From: CALRWV02 sp943371965
Lineage (GTDB): Bacteria; Bacteroidota; JABWAT01
Length of the DNA: 64,000 nucleotides
Direction: 5' to 3'
NCBI GenBank assembly: GCA_943371965.1
Contig: CALRWV020000002.1
Coordinates: 496,001 to 560,000, forward strand
The notes under the pieces were generated by a model, which ran no database searches, had not been told where the DNA came from, and saw only the letters and a program-made list of their open reading frames with translations. Made by a program: the position numbers and the translations under genes. This document shows, in pieces, positions 52,844 through 63,018 of this stretch. Position 1 is the stretch's first letter; every line of letters begins with the position of its first letter.

Positions 52844-54568
52844 TTATTTAGAATTTACAGTTAACAAAGTCGATGTAGAATTTCTTTTGTTGTAAAACCA
52901 TTGTTGTGCAACAGACAACACGTTAAAAAGGAAATAATACATATTCAAACCGGATGCAAGATTGTTGAACATCAAAAGCATCATTACCGGGAAAACCCAC
53001 ATCATAATTACAGCTTGTTCTTTATTTGTTTGTGGAGTCATTCTCATTTGAAGAATCATTGAACCCGCCATCAATAAAGCCCACAATGAAACATGGTTTC
53101 CATAAAGTGGAATAGAAAATGGTAAATGAAGAATTGAATCCGGTAAACTTAAATCAGGTGACCATAAAAATGATGACTGACGAAGTTGAATCGCGTTTGC
53201 AAAAACGGTATAAAGTGCAAAGAGAATCGGCATCTGAAGAACCATCGGCAAACATCCACCAAAAGGATTGTATCCATTTTCACGGTAAAGTTTCAGTAAC
53301 TCAACCTGAAGTTTTTCCTTGTCATCTTTATACTTATCCTGAATCTCTTTCATTTTCGGAGCAACTTCCTGCATTTTTTTCATGCCTTTGTAGCTCGATT
53401 GTGTCAGCGGATAAAGAAGAGTTTTGATAATAATGGTAAAGGCAATAATCACCAATCCCCAATTCAATATGAACGAATAAAGAAATTCAAAAATTGGAAG
53501 AATGAAATATTCTGAAATTGGTTTTACAACATAAGGAAGTCCTAAAGACATCATGTATTGAAGACCCATGTCGAAGGATTTCAAATAATCATATTCGAGA
53601 GGAGTTAAAAAAATTGTTGTTTTCTTGGTGAAAATCTTTTCACCGCTGTAAGGGATGTTTTGAGAAATATTATACTCTTCTCTGTGCAATCCTTTTACAT
53701 CGATATTTGTTTTGCCATACAATCTCGCTGAAACCGCTTTTTTATCTGAATTTATTAATGCAACAGCAAAATACTTGGTACGGATTGATGTCCAATCAAA
53801 CATTCCATCGCGTTTCAATTCTTCAATTTCATCGGTAGAAGTTGCGTTCAGATAATCGTTGGTACCATCAAAATAAATGTGCGATTCTGCAGAACTGTTT
53901 TCGCTGTTCAAATCATGTTCAGAAAATCGGATTCCATTTTTCCATTCAAGAATTACATTTTGTGAAGAAGCTGATCCGTCAAAATTTTCGAGAGAAACGG
54001 AATGATCAATTTTATATCCTGAACCGTGAAAAACATAGCTCAGTTTCACTGATTGATTGTTTTTTGATGTTGCAGTCAAATAAACCAAAACCGAATCAGT
54101 TTCATTTTTCAATTCCAACTTGTTAGAATTTGATGCAAAGTCAAAACTTAAATCACGTGTATTTAGAGTTGAACCATTGCTCAATTTTAACTGATAATTC
54201 AGATTTCCCTTAAGCGAATCGGAGATTAACTGAACAAAATTTCCGTTGGTTGTTTTATACCCAAAAGTTTCAAACGAAACAATTTCACCACCGGTTGAAC
54301 TTAAAACAGCTTTGTATTTTGGAGTAACGATCGAAACTTGTTTTTCAGGAAATGAAACCCAACTGGTGTCAGAAGAAATTACTCGTGGAGATTCAACACT
54401 TACATTTTTGGTAATTTTTCCAGAATCAATTTTGGAAGGTATTATTGCCAAGGAATCAGTTTGAGGTTTTACAATCGGTGCTTCCGCAGCATAATAGGAC
54501 GATAAATAAAACCAGACTACAAAAATGACACCTATTAACGTTAAACCAATTACACTCTGACGATCCAT
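52844..54568 (-). CDS. yidC: Membrane protein insertase YidC
   Basis: A 574-residue insertase of the Gram-negative type: N-terminal membrane helix (VIGLTLIGVIFVVWFYL), a large periplasmic beta-sandwich (about residues 60-345) and the five-helix insertase core (YPLTQSSYKGMKKMQEVAPKM, GCLPMVLQMPILFALY, MMWVFPVMMLLMFNNLASGLNMYY). The core includes the positively charged cytoplasmic hairpin. It sits 17 bp after yidD. Confidence 0.97.
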   Translation of the reverse strand: MDRQSVIGLTLIGVIFVVWFYLSSYYAAEAPIVKPQTDSLAIIPSKIDSGKITKNVSVESPRVISSDTSWVSFPEKQVSIVTPKYKAVLSSTGGEIVSFETFGYKTTNGNFVQLISDSLKGNLNYQLKLSNGSTLNTRDLSFDFASNSNKLELKNETDSVLVYLTATSKNNQSVKLSYVFHGSGYKIDHSVSLENFDGSASSQNVILEWKNGIRFSEHDLNSENSSAESHIYFDGTNDYLNATSTDEIEELKRDGMFDWTSIRTKYFAVALINSDKKAVSARLYGKTNIDVKGLHREEYNISQNIPYSGEKIFTKKTTIFLTPLEYDYLKSFDMGLQYMMSLGLPYVVKPISEYFILPIFEFLYSFILNWGLVIIAFTIIIKTLLYPLTQSSYKGMKKMQEVAPKMKEIQDKYKDDKEKLQVELLKLYRENGYNPFGGCLPMVLQMPILFALYTVFANAIQLRQSSFLWSPDLSLPDSILHLPFSIPLYGNHVSLWALLMAGSMILQMRMTPQTNKEQAVIMMWVFPVMMLLMFNNLASGLNMYYFLFNVLSVAQQWFYNKRNSTSTLLTVNSK

Positions 54569-54584
54569 TTAAACTCCTGAAATA

Positions 54585-54794
54585 TTATGGTACGGGATCA
54601 TATCCGCCTTTATGCAACGGATGACATCTTGAAATTCTTTTGATTGCCATGAAGGTTCCCTTGATGCTTCCGTATTTCGAAATAGCTTCAATGGCGTAAT
54701 GTGAACAGGTTGGATTATAACGGCAAGATTGAGGGAAGTACGGAGAAATTGCCTTTTGATAGAACTTAATGAGAAGAGTCAGAATGAATTTCAT
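54585..54794 (-). CDS. yidD: Membrane protein insertion efficiency factor YidD
   Basis: A 69-residue protein with the complete family signature: KFYQKAISPYFPQSCRYNPTCS, three Cys, and HPLHKGGYDPVP at the end. It assists YidC-dependent insertion. Its start overlaps the end of rnpA by 29 bp, the common arrangement. Confidence 0.95.
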   Translation of the reverse strand: MKFILTLLIKFYQKAISPYFPQSCRYNPTCSHYAIEAISKYGSIKGTFMAIKRISRCHPLHKGGYDPVP

Positions 54795-55173
54795 GAAATT
54801 GAATCACTTTTAACATTAACTCTTTCATCGATGCTTCAACCTGTGTGAAGGTTAAACCGGATATACCGGCCGTTCTTACTAAAAAAGCCAGATTGATATC
54901 CAGCTTTTTTGTTGCAGAGAAAGTTACCACATCTTGCTTGGTGATCCGGTAAACTTCTCTCATAATTCTTTTGATTCGGTTTCGCTTAACAGCATTCCCA
55001 AAGTTTTTCCGGACTAAAAAAGCGGCTTTCGCTTCGGCTGTTCCATCAACACCTTCACTCACGAAACGAAGTGTAAAATGTGAATTCGAAACAACCTTAC
55101 CTTCAGAAAATACCCGGTCAAATATTTTTTGACCTCTTAAAATTTCACTTTTGGGTAATCCAAATGGTTTTAT
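54766..55173 (-). CDS. rnpA: Ribonuclease P protein component RnpA, ATA start
   Basis: RnpA binds RNase P RNA and helps process tRNA 5' ends. The RNR signature region is present (NFGNAVKRNRIKRIMREVYR). A GTG at 55062 would give only 98 residues and lose the conserved N-terminus, yet the frame continues upstream with typical RnpA sequence (KPFGLPKSEILRGQKIFDRVF, split here as KPFGLPKSEI and LRGQKIFDRVF). That upstream part has no ATG, GTG, TTG or CTG. The best start is an ATA at 55171-55173, 9 nt after AAGGA, giving 135 residues. Confidence 0.85.
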   Translation of the reverse strand: MKPFGLPKSEILRGQKIFDRVFSEGKVVSNSHFTLRFVSEGVDGTAEAKAAFLVRKNFGNAVKRNRIKRIMREVYRITKQDVVTFSATKKLDINLAFLVRTAGISGLTFTQVEASMKELMLKVIQFHEIHSDSSH

Positions 55174-55239
55174 GTGCTGAAATCCTTAAGAAAGTGGGTT
55201 GAACAATGAATTACTGCAACCCATTACTTAAAACTTTAA

Positions 55240-55386
55240 TTAATAGGAATCACTTACTGACAAGTTTTTGCGACCTTTAGCTCTTCTTCTTTTAAGAACC
55301 AAACGGCCATTTTTGGTTGCCATTCTGGCACGGAAACCGTGTTTATTTTTTCTTTTTCTGTTACTTGGTTGAAATGTACGTTTCAT
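55240..55386 (-). CDS. rpmH: Ribosomal protein L34
   Basis: A 48-residue protein with the L34 sequence MKRTFQPSNRKRKNKHGFR and RMATKNGRLVLKRRRAKGR, about a quarter Arg and Lys. It begins at ATG 55384-55386 and ends at TAA 55240-55242. It has a short acidic-free tail (NLSVSDSY) beyond the usual end. It is the first gene of rpmH-rnpA-yidD-yidC. No DnaA boxes are visible in the 122 bp upstream. Confidence 0.95.
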   Translation of the reverse strand: MKRTFQPSNRKRKNKHGFRARMATKNGRLVLKRRRAKGRKNLSVSDSY

Positions 55387-55508
55387 TATAGAAACTCCTA
55401 AGATTCAAAAACTGTATATTTTTAGAGAACCGCAAATGTAGGGAATAAAATTTAAGAGCGCAATCGATTTACAGAATATTATTTCATAAAAATTATACTG
55501 TAAATAAG

Positions 55509-56429
55509 TTAGGATTTAGCATCGGTAAGAAAATCGTCAAACGAATCCGGATCATTTAGTGGCTCAAGGTGGATAAAAACATCAGAATAAGGAATTTCAT
55601 TTTTTATTTCCTGTTCAAGTTTTTTGGAAACCTCATGACCCCTGAATATTGACCAATCATCTGGAAGGAGCAGGTGAAAAGTAATTACACTTTTAGAAGC
55701 GACCTGACGGGTATATAAAGCATGATAATGAATACCCTGTTCTTTAAAACTGTCCAAAATTTGAGTTATTATTTTCAGTTCAGATTCTGGCAGTGATATA
55801 TCCATTAAACCATCAGCTGAACGTTTAATTAATTTGAAACCTGTATAAACAATGCTTACCGCAACCGCAATTGCCATCAAAGGGTCAATAATATTCCAAT
55901 TGGTAATCTTAACCAGACCAATTCCAACAATAATACCAACTGTTGTCCAAACATCGGTCATTAAATGATGGGCATCTGCTTCAAGTGTAATTGATTTATG
56001 CCTTTTTGAATAGAACAATAATATTTGTGCAGTTCCGAGGTTTATCAGAGTGGCGACAACAGATAACACCATTCCGAAATTCAATTCTTCAAGTGGTTTG
56101 GGGTTGATAATTCTTTCAACTCCAGCATAACCAATCCCAATTGCCGCTAGAATAATTAAAATACCTTCAATTAAACTTGAAAAATATTCAGCTTTATCAT
56201 GACCAAAAGGATGTTCTTTATCAGGAGGGCGAAAAGCTATTGTCAACATGATCAGTGCAACCAGTGCGGCGGCAAGATTTATCAGCGATTCCATCGCATC
56301 CGATAAAAAACCTACGGAACCAGTAGCATAATAAGCATAAGATTTCAGGAAAATAGTTAATAAAGATGCTACGATTGAAAACCAAATAATGTGTGCAGCT
56401 GATTTTCTTTCCGTTATTGCATTAATCAT
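55509..56429 (-). CDS. Cation diffusion facilitator transporter
   Basis: A 306-residue CDF protein with six membrane helices in the first ~210 residues and a cytoplasmic C-terminal domain (~85 residues). Metal-site residues are in SDAMESLIN (helix 2) and ADAHHLMTDVWTT (helix 5, HxxxD). The family sequence HPFGHDKAEYFSSLIEG lies between helices. It should export Zn, Fe or Mn; the metal cannot be told from this sequence. Monocistronic. Confidence 0.92.
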   Translation of the reverse strand: MINAITERKSAAHIIWFSIVASLLTIFLKSYAYYATGSVGFLSDAMESLINLAAALVALIMLTIAFRPPDKEHPFGHDKAEYFSSLIEGILIILAAIGIGYAGVERIINPKPLEELNFGMVLSVVATLINLGTAQILLFYSKRHKSITLEADAHHLMTDVWTTVGIIVGIGLVKITNWNIIDPLMAIAVAVSIVYTGFKLIKRSADGLMDISLPESELKIITQILDSFKEQGIHYHALYTRQVASKSVITFHLLLPDDWSIFRGHEVSKKLEQEIKNEIPYSDVFIHLEPLNDPDSFDDFLTDAKS

Positions 56430-56548
56430 ATTTTAAAACCCAGAAAAGTAATTCGTTTTTAACTACTTGGAACAAAATGCGAGTATATCATTTTTTGTTG
56501 TTAATTGATATTAAAACAGGGGATTCTAACTTTTACCTAATAACAAAT

Positions 56549-57499
56549 TCAATTCTTAACTTCTTCAAGAGGAATAATCGAAATATTATTATCATCACCG
56601 CTTTTGCTTCGTTTTGGATTGTAATTCCAGTAAAAAGATACAAATTCAGGAATTTCCTGTTCAACTTCAGACTGAATATCTTTCAATTTAAAAGTAGGTC
56701 TGAATGGAGAATAAACTGCATAAGCCAAAACACGCTCTGAAATTTCCGGATACGGGAAATAAACCAAAGAACCATCAATATCCTGTCTGAGATAAGTAGA
56801 AGAAAGTTTTATGGCTTTATTGGAAACATGAAAGCGGTATTTCTGTAAACTGAATATAGTTTCGCTGAAGGGAAGGACTATTTTTTCCGATTCAGATAAT
56901 ATCCCCCAGGTCACTGATTTTGCAACATCCTGAAGATCCATATCATCCGAAAAATGTTTAACTATGTTGGTTACAAAAAATGAGTCGATTCCGGCAGGAG
57001 TAAAAGTAATGCGGTTACTTTTAATAATTTCTTTTGAAACTATCTGATAACAATAAGCATATTTTGAAATTTCGGTTCTGTATTTAGTTAAATTAAAGGT
57101 AAGTTTCAGAGTAGAATCATTATATCCATAAATAACATGCCACCAGTTTGTGTCATGATTCATATAAAACATTAAATCATAATCATGCTTGAATGTTGCT
57201 TCAACCGCATAAATGGTAATTTTATCGTTCCACTTTCCTTTCATTTTCTTTACATTGACAGCAAAATTAGACCGCAACATTGAATCCTGCATGGTCTGAT
57301 AATTGTCAATGTATTTTATTGCTGCATCAGACCAAACAGGCTGATAACCATTGGTTTCCAACGTTGCCAAAACACGAAAAGTATGGTCGTCGTTAAAATA
57401 AACGTGAATTTTTTCTGTAAAGGAATAAGGTTCGCACTGGAAACCGGAAAGTAGCGGAAGACAGAAAAGAAATAAATATGAACGAAATTTAAAAGTCAT
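56549..57499 (-). CDS. Exported protein of unknown function
   Basis: A 316-residue protein I do not recognise. The ATG at 57499 is preferred because it gives a signal peptide at once (FRSYLFLFCLPLLSGFQC); an upstream start at 57634 would add 45 residues without one. The Cys after SGFQ is not a standard lipobox. The mature part is beta-rich and aromatic, with no repeat or known motif. It is divergent from the GH13 gene and ends in an acidic/Asn-rich tail. Confidence 0.6.
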   Translation of the reverse strand: MTFKFRSYLFLFCLPLLSGFQCEPYSFTEKIHVYFNDDHTFRVLATLETNGYQPVWSDAAIKYIDNYQTMQDSMLRSNFAVNVKKMKGKWNDKITIYAVEATFKHDYDLMFYMNHDTNWWHVIYGYNDSTLKLTFNLTKYRTEISKYAYCYQIVSKEIIKSNRITFTPAGIDSFFVTNIVKHFSDDMDLQDVAKSVTWGILSESEKIVLPFSETIFSLQKYRFHVSNKAIKLSSTYLRQDIDGSLVYFPYPEISERVLAYAVYSPFRPTFKLKDIQSEVEQEIPEFVSFYWNYNPKRSKSGDDNNISIIPLEEVKN

Positions 57500-57687
57500 G
57501 GAATAATATTTTTTCAAAGGTAGGAAAAAAGAAATAGATACGAAATTGCTCATCTGTAAAGATAAATTCTGATAATTTTCTGTGATTTGCATTACCTTAA
57601 AACCCGGTAAAATTTTGGAAGCCCTTTTACTCATTCAAAATAATTCCCTATTTTCAACACAACGCAATCACTCGGATCGGACATAGT

Positions 57688-59970
57688 ATGTATTTTTTTC
57701 TACTGATATTTACAGGATGGTTAATGGATTTTACCTGGCAAGAAGATATGATAAAAATTAAACTTCAATATGAATTGGTTTCAGCTGAACAGGTAAATCT
57801 CAATACCGTTTTCGTTTCGTTGAATCATCAGGTAGAAAATCTAAATGATTCGATGATTGAATTTGAACCGAAACTCAAAATTATTTCCATCACAAAAAAG
57901 GATAAGGGATTTGAGGTAATTACTGAACAGCAGAAATACGATGAAAACTATACAGTATCAATACTAAATTCACCGATTCAAATGCTGAATCCTGAAAGAT
58001 GGTTAAATTCCCTTTACAGTGAAAAGAAACTCGGTTATCAAATAAAAGAAAACGAAACTTCCTTCGCAGTTTTTGCTCCACGTGCATCAAAAGTAACTTG
58101 CGTCATATTTGATTCTCCGTCATCGGAAAACTTTTCAGAAAAAGAAATGATGCGAGATGAAAACGGTGTTTGGGAATTATCAATACTGAAAAACCTAACA
58201 GGTAAAGCTTATGGCTACCGGGTTTTCGGAAAGCAGGATTCAACTGAATGGTTCAACCCGAACATTGTAATTGCCGATCCCTATTCACCCGCCATTACAT
58301 CAATTAATAACTATCACCATCAGGCAAGAACCCTGATATTAAACAGCAGTTTCAATTGGGAAAATGATTCATTTGTAAATTATCCCCACAGGGAATCTAT
58401 AATTCTTGAAGCTCATTTGCGTGATTTAACCGCAGACAAAACTTCAAAATCAAACCAACAAGGAACCTATTTGGGATTGATTGATGAAAAGCAAACCGGA
58501 GGATTGCCTTATCTGAAAAAATTGGGTGTAAACACAATAGAATTTCTACCTCTTCAGGAATTTGGAAACATTGAAATTCCATTCGGAAAACCATCTGATA
58601 ACGGAATAATCAACACCTGGAATTTCTATTCCAGAAATCACTGGGGCTACATGACCAGTTACTTTTTTGCACCAGAAAATTATTACGCATCAGACGGAAA
58701 TTTGGACTCAGGACAAAGAGTTGGTACAGAAGGAAAAGCAGTTACAGAGTTCAAACAAATGGTGAAAAAACTTCATCAGGAAAAAATATCAGTTTTTATG
58801 GATGTAGTTTACAATCACGTTTCCCAATACGATTACAATCCATTCAAATTGATAGACAAAAAATATTATTTCAGGCTTGATAATAAATTCAATGCACTTT
58901 CTGTCAGCGGTTGCGGAAACGATTTTAAAACCGAACGCCCGATGGCAAGACGAATGATTGTTGAATCCATCAAACATTGGATGACCGAATATCATGTAGA
59001 TGGATTCAGATTTGATCTTGCACAATTAATTGATAAAGAAACCTGCAAACAGATTTTATCGGAAGCAAAAAAAATAAATCCGAAGGTGATGATAATTGCT
59101 GAACCTTGGGGCGGCGGTTACGACCCGAACGGATTTTCAGATATCGGATGGTCAAGCTGGAATGACCAGATCAGAAATGGAATCAAAGGCTGGAATCCGG
59201 GAGATTTCAAAAAAGGATTTATATTCGGTCAATTCCGTGATGGTTCCGATTATATGTCACTTGTTAGGTATGTGCGCGGTTCATTGCGTGAAGATGGCGG
59301 ACAGTATCTGGATGTCAACCATTCTGTAAATTATATCGAAAGCCATGACGATGCAACTTTCGGTGATTTTGTCAGGGAAGCGTTGGAAAAAGTAAAACCA
59401 CATGAAAAAATTGTTGACTTAGAAAAAAATGCTAAACTCTCACCGGAAGAACTGAGACTACACAAACTGGCAGCACTGTTTTTGTTTACTTCACAGGGCG
59501 CGGTTATGATTCATTCCGGTCAGGAATTCGGACGAAGTAAAGTCATTGCAAAAACAACTGAACCTGAACCAAGAATAGGTGAAATTGACCATAACACCTA
59601 CGATAAAGACAATGAAACAAATTATATCAATTATGATCACTCAAAGTTGAATTCAGATCTCGTTGATTTTTACAGTTCCCTGATCAAATTCAGAAAAAGT
59701 TATAAAATCCTGACAAATGCATCCAAAAAAGAATTAAATTTTTATCCTTATCCAAATCCCTTAGTTCTTGTATATGAATTTGATGGAGCTATTTTCAACG
59801 AACCAGATTTTCTAATTATCATGAATGGAGACAGGAATCATCACACAGAAATAAAACTTCCGGATGGAAAATGGAAGGTACTTTTTACCAATGGAGACAA
59901 GTCATTGGCTTCTGTGTCGGGTCATTTCGTGCTGCGGGAATCTGACGGATATATTTTGGAAAAAGAATAA
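57688..59970 (+). CDS. GH13 pullulanase/debranching-type enzyme
   Basis: A 760-residue family-13 glycoside hydrolase. An N-terminal domain of ~90 residues, a CBM48-like domain (about 120-225; FAVFAPRASKVTCVIFD, YGYRVFG) and a catalytic barrel with DVVYNH (372-377), nucleophile Asp443 (GFRFDLAQL), acid/base Glu472 (IIAEPWGGG) and Asp554 (ESHDDATF). NHWGYM matches the pullulanase-type loop. A C-terminal beta domain follows. The start is uncertain: ATG 57688 gives a hydrophobic N-terminus; ATG 57724 follows AGGATGG. Confidence 0.9.
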   Translation: MYFFLLIFTGWLMDFTWQEDMIKIKLQYELVSAEQVNLNTVFVSLNHQVENLNDSMIEFEPKLKIISITKKDKGFEVITEQQKYDENYTVSILNSPIQMLNPERWLNSLYSEKKLGYQIKENETSFAVFAPRASKVTCVIFDSPSSENFSEKEMMRDENGVWELSILKNLTGKAYGYRVFGKQDSTEWFNPNIVIADPYSPAITSINNYHHQARTLILNSSFNWENDSFVNYPHRESIILEAHLRDLTADKTSKSNQQGTYLGLIDEKQTGGLPYLKKLGVNTIEFLPLQEFGNIEIPFGKPSDNGIINTWNFYSRNHWGYMTSYFFAPENYYASDGNLDSGQRVGTEGKAVTEFKQMVKKLHQEKISVFMDVVYNHVSQYDYNPFKLIDKKYYFRLDNKFNALSVSGCGNDFKTERPMARRMIVESIKHWMTEYHVDGFRFDLAQLIDKETCKQILSEAKKINPKVMIIAEPWGGGYDPNGFSDIGWSSWNDQIRNGIKGWNPGDFKKGFIFGQFRDGSDYMSLVRYVRGSLREDGGQYLDVNHSVNYIESHDDATFGDFVREALEKVKPHEKIVDLEKNAKLSPEELRLHKLAALFLFTSQGAVMIHSGQEFGRSKVIAKTTEPEPRIGEIDHNTYDKDNETNYINYDHSKLNSDLVDFYSSLIKFRKSYKILTNASKKELNFYPYPNPLVLVYEFDGAIFNEPDFLIIMNGDRNHHTEIKLPDGKWKVLFTNGDKSLASVSGHFVLRESDGYILEKE

Positions 59971-59971
59971 T

Positions 59972-60379
59972 TTATTCCTTTTCGGTAAATGCATAAGGAA
60001 GTTCAATCAGCTGTGTGTCATTGGTGTCTATGGGTTTGAATTTCCAGCTCTTTATCATTTCCTTCATTTTGTCAGCAAACACATTTCCAAAGTTGTTTCT
60101 AATCAGGTTTATTTCTCCTACACTACCATCCTGTTTGATCTCAAATTGAAAAATGATAAACCCATATTGAACTGTTAAACCGCTGTTAACCATCTGGCGA
60201 TGAAATCTTTTTATTTCAGTTTGATGTGAAGTAATGACTGCTTGAATTTCTTTTGCAGTTCGGGTTTCATTTTGGTTAATTTTAGAGGAAGGTTCAAGCT
60301 TAGTAACAACGGGAGTACACATCGCAAAAAATATGCAGTTTAAAAATAGAAACAAAAATTTCTGTTGCCATATTTTCAT
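59972..60379 (-). CDS. AgmX/PglI-TonB-like C-terminal domain protein
   Basis: A 135-residue exported protein. N-terminal signal (FLFLFLNCIFFAMC), with Cys21 as a possible but non-standard lipidation site. The rest (RQMVNSGLTVQYGFIIFQFEIKQDGSVGEINLIRN ... KSWKFKPI) matches the AgmX/PglI C-terminal domain, a TonB-C-like fold; in this group such proteins act in envelope or gliding-type machines. It stops 1 bp after the GH13 stop on the opposite strand. Function unknown. Confidence 0.7.
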   Translation of the reverse strand: MKIWQQKFLFLFLNCIFFAMCTPVVTKLEPSSKINQNETRTAKEIQAVITSHQTEIKRFHRQMVNSGLTVQYGFIIFQFEIKQDGSVGEINLIRNNFGNVFADKMKEMIKSWKFKPIDTNDTQLIELPYAFTEKE

Positions 60380-60426
60380 GGACTACCATATCAATATTCA
60401 GTTCTTTCCCCTACTGCCCAAAACAA

Positions 60427-60458
60427 AAAAGGCTCCAAAAATAAATTTGGAGCCTTTT
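60427..60458 (-). terminator. Intrinsic terminator of gyrA
   Basis: Perfect 13-bp stem (AAAAGGCTCCAAA and complement), 6-nt loop, 4 bp after the gyrA stop. On the minus strand it is followed by TTTTTTGTTTT. Confidence 0.9.
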
Positions 60459-60462
60459 CTTT

Positions 60463-62979
60463 TTACTTAAACAAGCCAGGTTCTTTATCACTACCGCTTT
60501 TCTCGGGAGGATTGGAACCGTCTATTCCCAAATCATCAGGCAATTCGTCTTTTTCTATTGCAGCTTTGACAACGGCAATTGCTGCAATGTTGTCATTTGA
60601 ATCAAGACGGATCAATCTGACACCTTGAGTATTTCTACCCATGTCACGCAATTGTGCGCAACCCTGACGGATAATTGTGCCACCAGTTGTAATGATCATC
60701 AAATCATCTGAATCATCAACTTCTTTAATAGCAACCATTTTGCCGGTTTTAGGAGTAACTTTTACAGTCAGGATTCCTTTACCGCCACGAGCCTGAATTC
60801 TGTATTCACCCAACTCGGATCGTTTACCCAAACCTTTTTCAGTCACAACCAACAATGAAACATTGTTTCGTTTTGTAGAAATCATACCAACAACTTCGTC
60901 ATTTTTAGGATCAACCACAATACCGCGAACACCGGTTGCTGTTCTTCCCATATCACGAACGTCTTCTTCGTTGAAACGGATACTTTTTCCGTTGCTGGTT
61001 CCCAGGATGATATGATAAGTACCATCGGTCAATCTTGCTTCAATCAACTCATCTTTATCAATAATGTTAATTGCATTGATTCCACCTTTTCTTGGGTTTC
61101 CATATGCAGAAAGAATTGTCTTTTTCACAGTACCTTTTTTGGTAGCCATGATGATGAAATGCTTGTCATCAAACTCTTTCACATTTACGAAAGCAGCAAT
61201 TTTTTCGTCTTTCTGAAGCTCAAGAACGTTTGCAATATTACGTCCTTTTGCAGTTCTGCTTCCTTCAGGTATTTCATAAACCTTCAACCAGTAACAGCGG
61301 CCGGTATTGGTAAAAAACAGCATGTAGTTATGCGTTGAAGCTACAAACATGTGTTCGATAAAATCATCATCGGCAACGGCAGCTGCAGTGATTCCTCTTC
61401 CACCACGTCCCTGACTTCTGTAACCGGATACAGGAACGCGTTTGATATAACCCTGGTGGGAAATAGTGATAACCACTTCTTCGTTGGCAATCATATCTTC
61501 AACATTGAATTCTTCAGCTGAATAAACGATTTCAGAACGGCGACCATCAGCATATTTTTCTCTGATGTCATTTAATTCTTCACGGATCATTTTATTCTTC
61601 AACTTATCGGAAGCCAGAATTGCTTTCAACTTTTCAATCAGTTTTAAGGTTTCGCGCAAATCATCTTCAATTTTCTGTCTTTCCAAACCGGTCAATCTTT
61701 GCAGTCTCATTTCCAAAATTGATTTGGATTGAATTTCAGACAATTTAAATTGAGACATTAAACCAGCCTGAGCAGTTTCAGCATCTTTGGATTCACGGAT
61801 CAGTTTAATCACTTTATCCAGATTGTCCAAAGCAATTTTCAAACCTTCAAGAATGTGGGCTTTTTTCTCAGCTTCACCCAACTCGAATTGAGTTCTACGG
61901 GTAATAATATCCATTCTATGAACCAAATAATGACTCAGTACTTCTTTAAGAGTCAATACTTTAGGAGCACCATTAACAAGTGCCAGCATAATGACGCCAA
62001 AAGTATTTTGAAGCTGGGTATATTTATAAAGTTGGTTCAAAACAACCGAAGGCATTGCATCTTTTTTCAAAGAAACAACGATTCTCATACCATCACGGTC
62101 AGATTCATCATTGATATCAGAAATACCTTCAATCTTTTTGTCACGAACCAGGTCAGCAATTTTTTCGATAATATTTGCTTTGTTGGTCATGAAAGGGATT
62201 TCGGTGATGATAATACTTTCGCGACCGTTTTTGTGCTGTTCTGTGTTCGCTTTAGCACGAATTACAACACGACCACGACCGGTACGGTAAGCATCTCTTA
62301 CACCTTCGTAACCATAAATAATTCCACCGGTTGGAAAATCAGGCGCTTTGATAAACTGCATCAAACCATCGTTATCAATTTCGGGATTTTCCATCAAAGC
62401 GAAAACGCCATCAATAACTTCACCCAAATTATGCGGTGGAATATTGGTAGCCATTCCAACAGCGATACCGGAAGATCCGTTCATCAGAAGATTTGGAATT
62501 GCTGCCGGAAGAACTTTTGGCTCTTCAAGCGAATCATCAAAATTTCCCTGAAAATCAACGGTGTTTTTCTCGATGTCACGAAGCATTTCTTCAGCCATCC
62601 GTGTCATTCTGATTTCAGTGTAACGCATTGCGGCTGGTGAGTCACCATCGATGGATCCGAAGTTTCCCTGTCCGTCAATCAACGGATAACGGAGAGAAAA
62701 TTCCTGAACCATACGGACAGCGGAATCATAAACGGCACTATCGCCGTGAGGGTGATACTTTCCTAGAACTTCACCCACCAAACGGGCAGATTTTTTATAA
62801 GGTCTTCCTGCGCCCATGCTCAGTTCATTCATTGCAAACAGAATTCTTCTGTGAACTGGCTTCAAACCATCACGGACATCAGGCAATGCACGGGAGACAA
62901 TAACCGACATGGAATAATCCAGGTAGGAAAGTCTCATTTCTTGTTCAATTGGATTCGGTATTATGCGATCTTTTTCCAC
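60463..62979 (-). CDS. gyrA: DNA gyrase subunit A
   Basis: An 838-residue type II topoisomerase subunit. Catalytic Tyr120 (AAMRYTEIRM). The quinolone-determining region reads HPHGDSAVYD with Ser81 and Asp85, the susceptible-type residues. The C-terminal six-bladed domain has a GyrA box (QGRGGRG), which identifies gyrase rather than topoisomerase IV. Tail GSDKEPGLFK is acidic/basic and variable. It lies 128 bp downstream of gyrB. Confidence 0.97.
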   Translation of the reverse strand: MEKDRIIPNPIEQEMRLSYLDYSMSVIVSRALPDVRDGLKPVHRRILFAMNELSMGAGRPYKKSARLVGEVLGKYHPHGDSAVYDSAVRMVQEFSLRYPLIDGQGNFGSIDGDSPAAMRYTEIRMTRMAEEMLRDIEKNTVDFQGNFDDSLEEPKVLPAAIPNLLMNGSSGIAVGMATNIPPHNLGEVIDGVFALMENPEIDNDGLMQFIKAPDFPTGGIIYGYEGVRDAYRTGRGRVVIRAKANTEQHKNGRESIIITEIPFMTNKANIIEKIADLVRDKKIEGISDINDESDRDGMRIVVSLKKDAMPSVVLNQLYKYTQLQNTFGVIMLALVNGAPKVLTLKEVLSHYLVHRMDIITRRTQFELGEAEKKAHILEGLKIALDNLDKVIKLIRESKDAETAQAGLMSQFKLSEIQSKSILEMRLQRLTGLERQKIEDDLRETLKLIEKLKAILASDKLKNKMIREELNDIREKYADGRRSEIVYSAEEFNVEDMIANEEVVITISHQGYIKRVPVSGYRSQGRGGRGITAAAVADDDFIEHMFVASTHNYMLFFTNTGRCYWLKVYEIPEGSRTAKGRNIANVLELQKDEKIAAFVNVKEFDDKHFIIMATKKGTVKKTILSAYGNPRKGGINAINIIDKDELIEARLTDGTYHIILGTSNGKSIRFNEEDVRDMGRTATGVRGIVVDPKNDEVVGMISTKRNNVSLLVVTEKGLGKRSELGEYRIQARGGKGILTVKVTPKTGKMVAIKEVDDSDDLMIITTGGTIIRQGCAQLRDMGRNTQGVRLIRLDSNDNIAAIAVVKAAIEKDELPDDLGIDGSNPPEKSGSDKEPGLFK

Positions 62980-63018
62980 GAACGTTATTTCCTTCTTTTT
63001 CTAAATTTCTTTTTCACT

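Noticed and set aside
61855..62640. 261-codon open frame antisense to gyrA
   Set aside because: It is the shadow of a strongly conserved gyrA region, with atypical composition and no domain or ribosome site.
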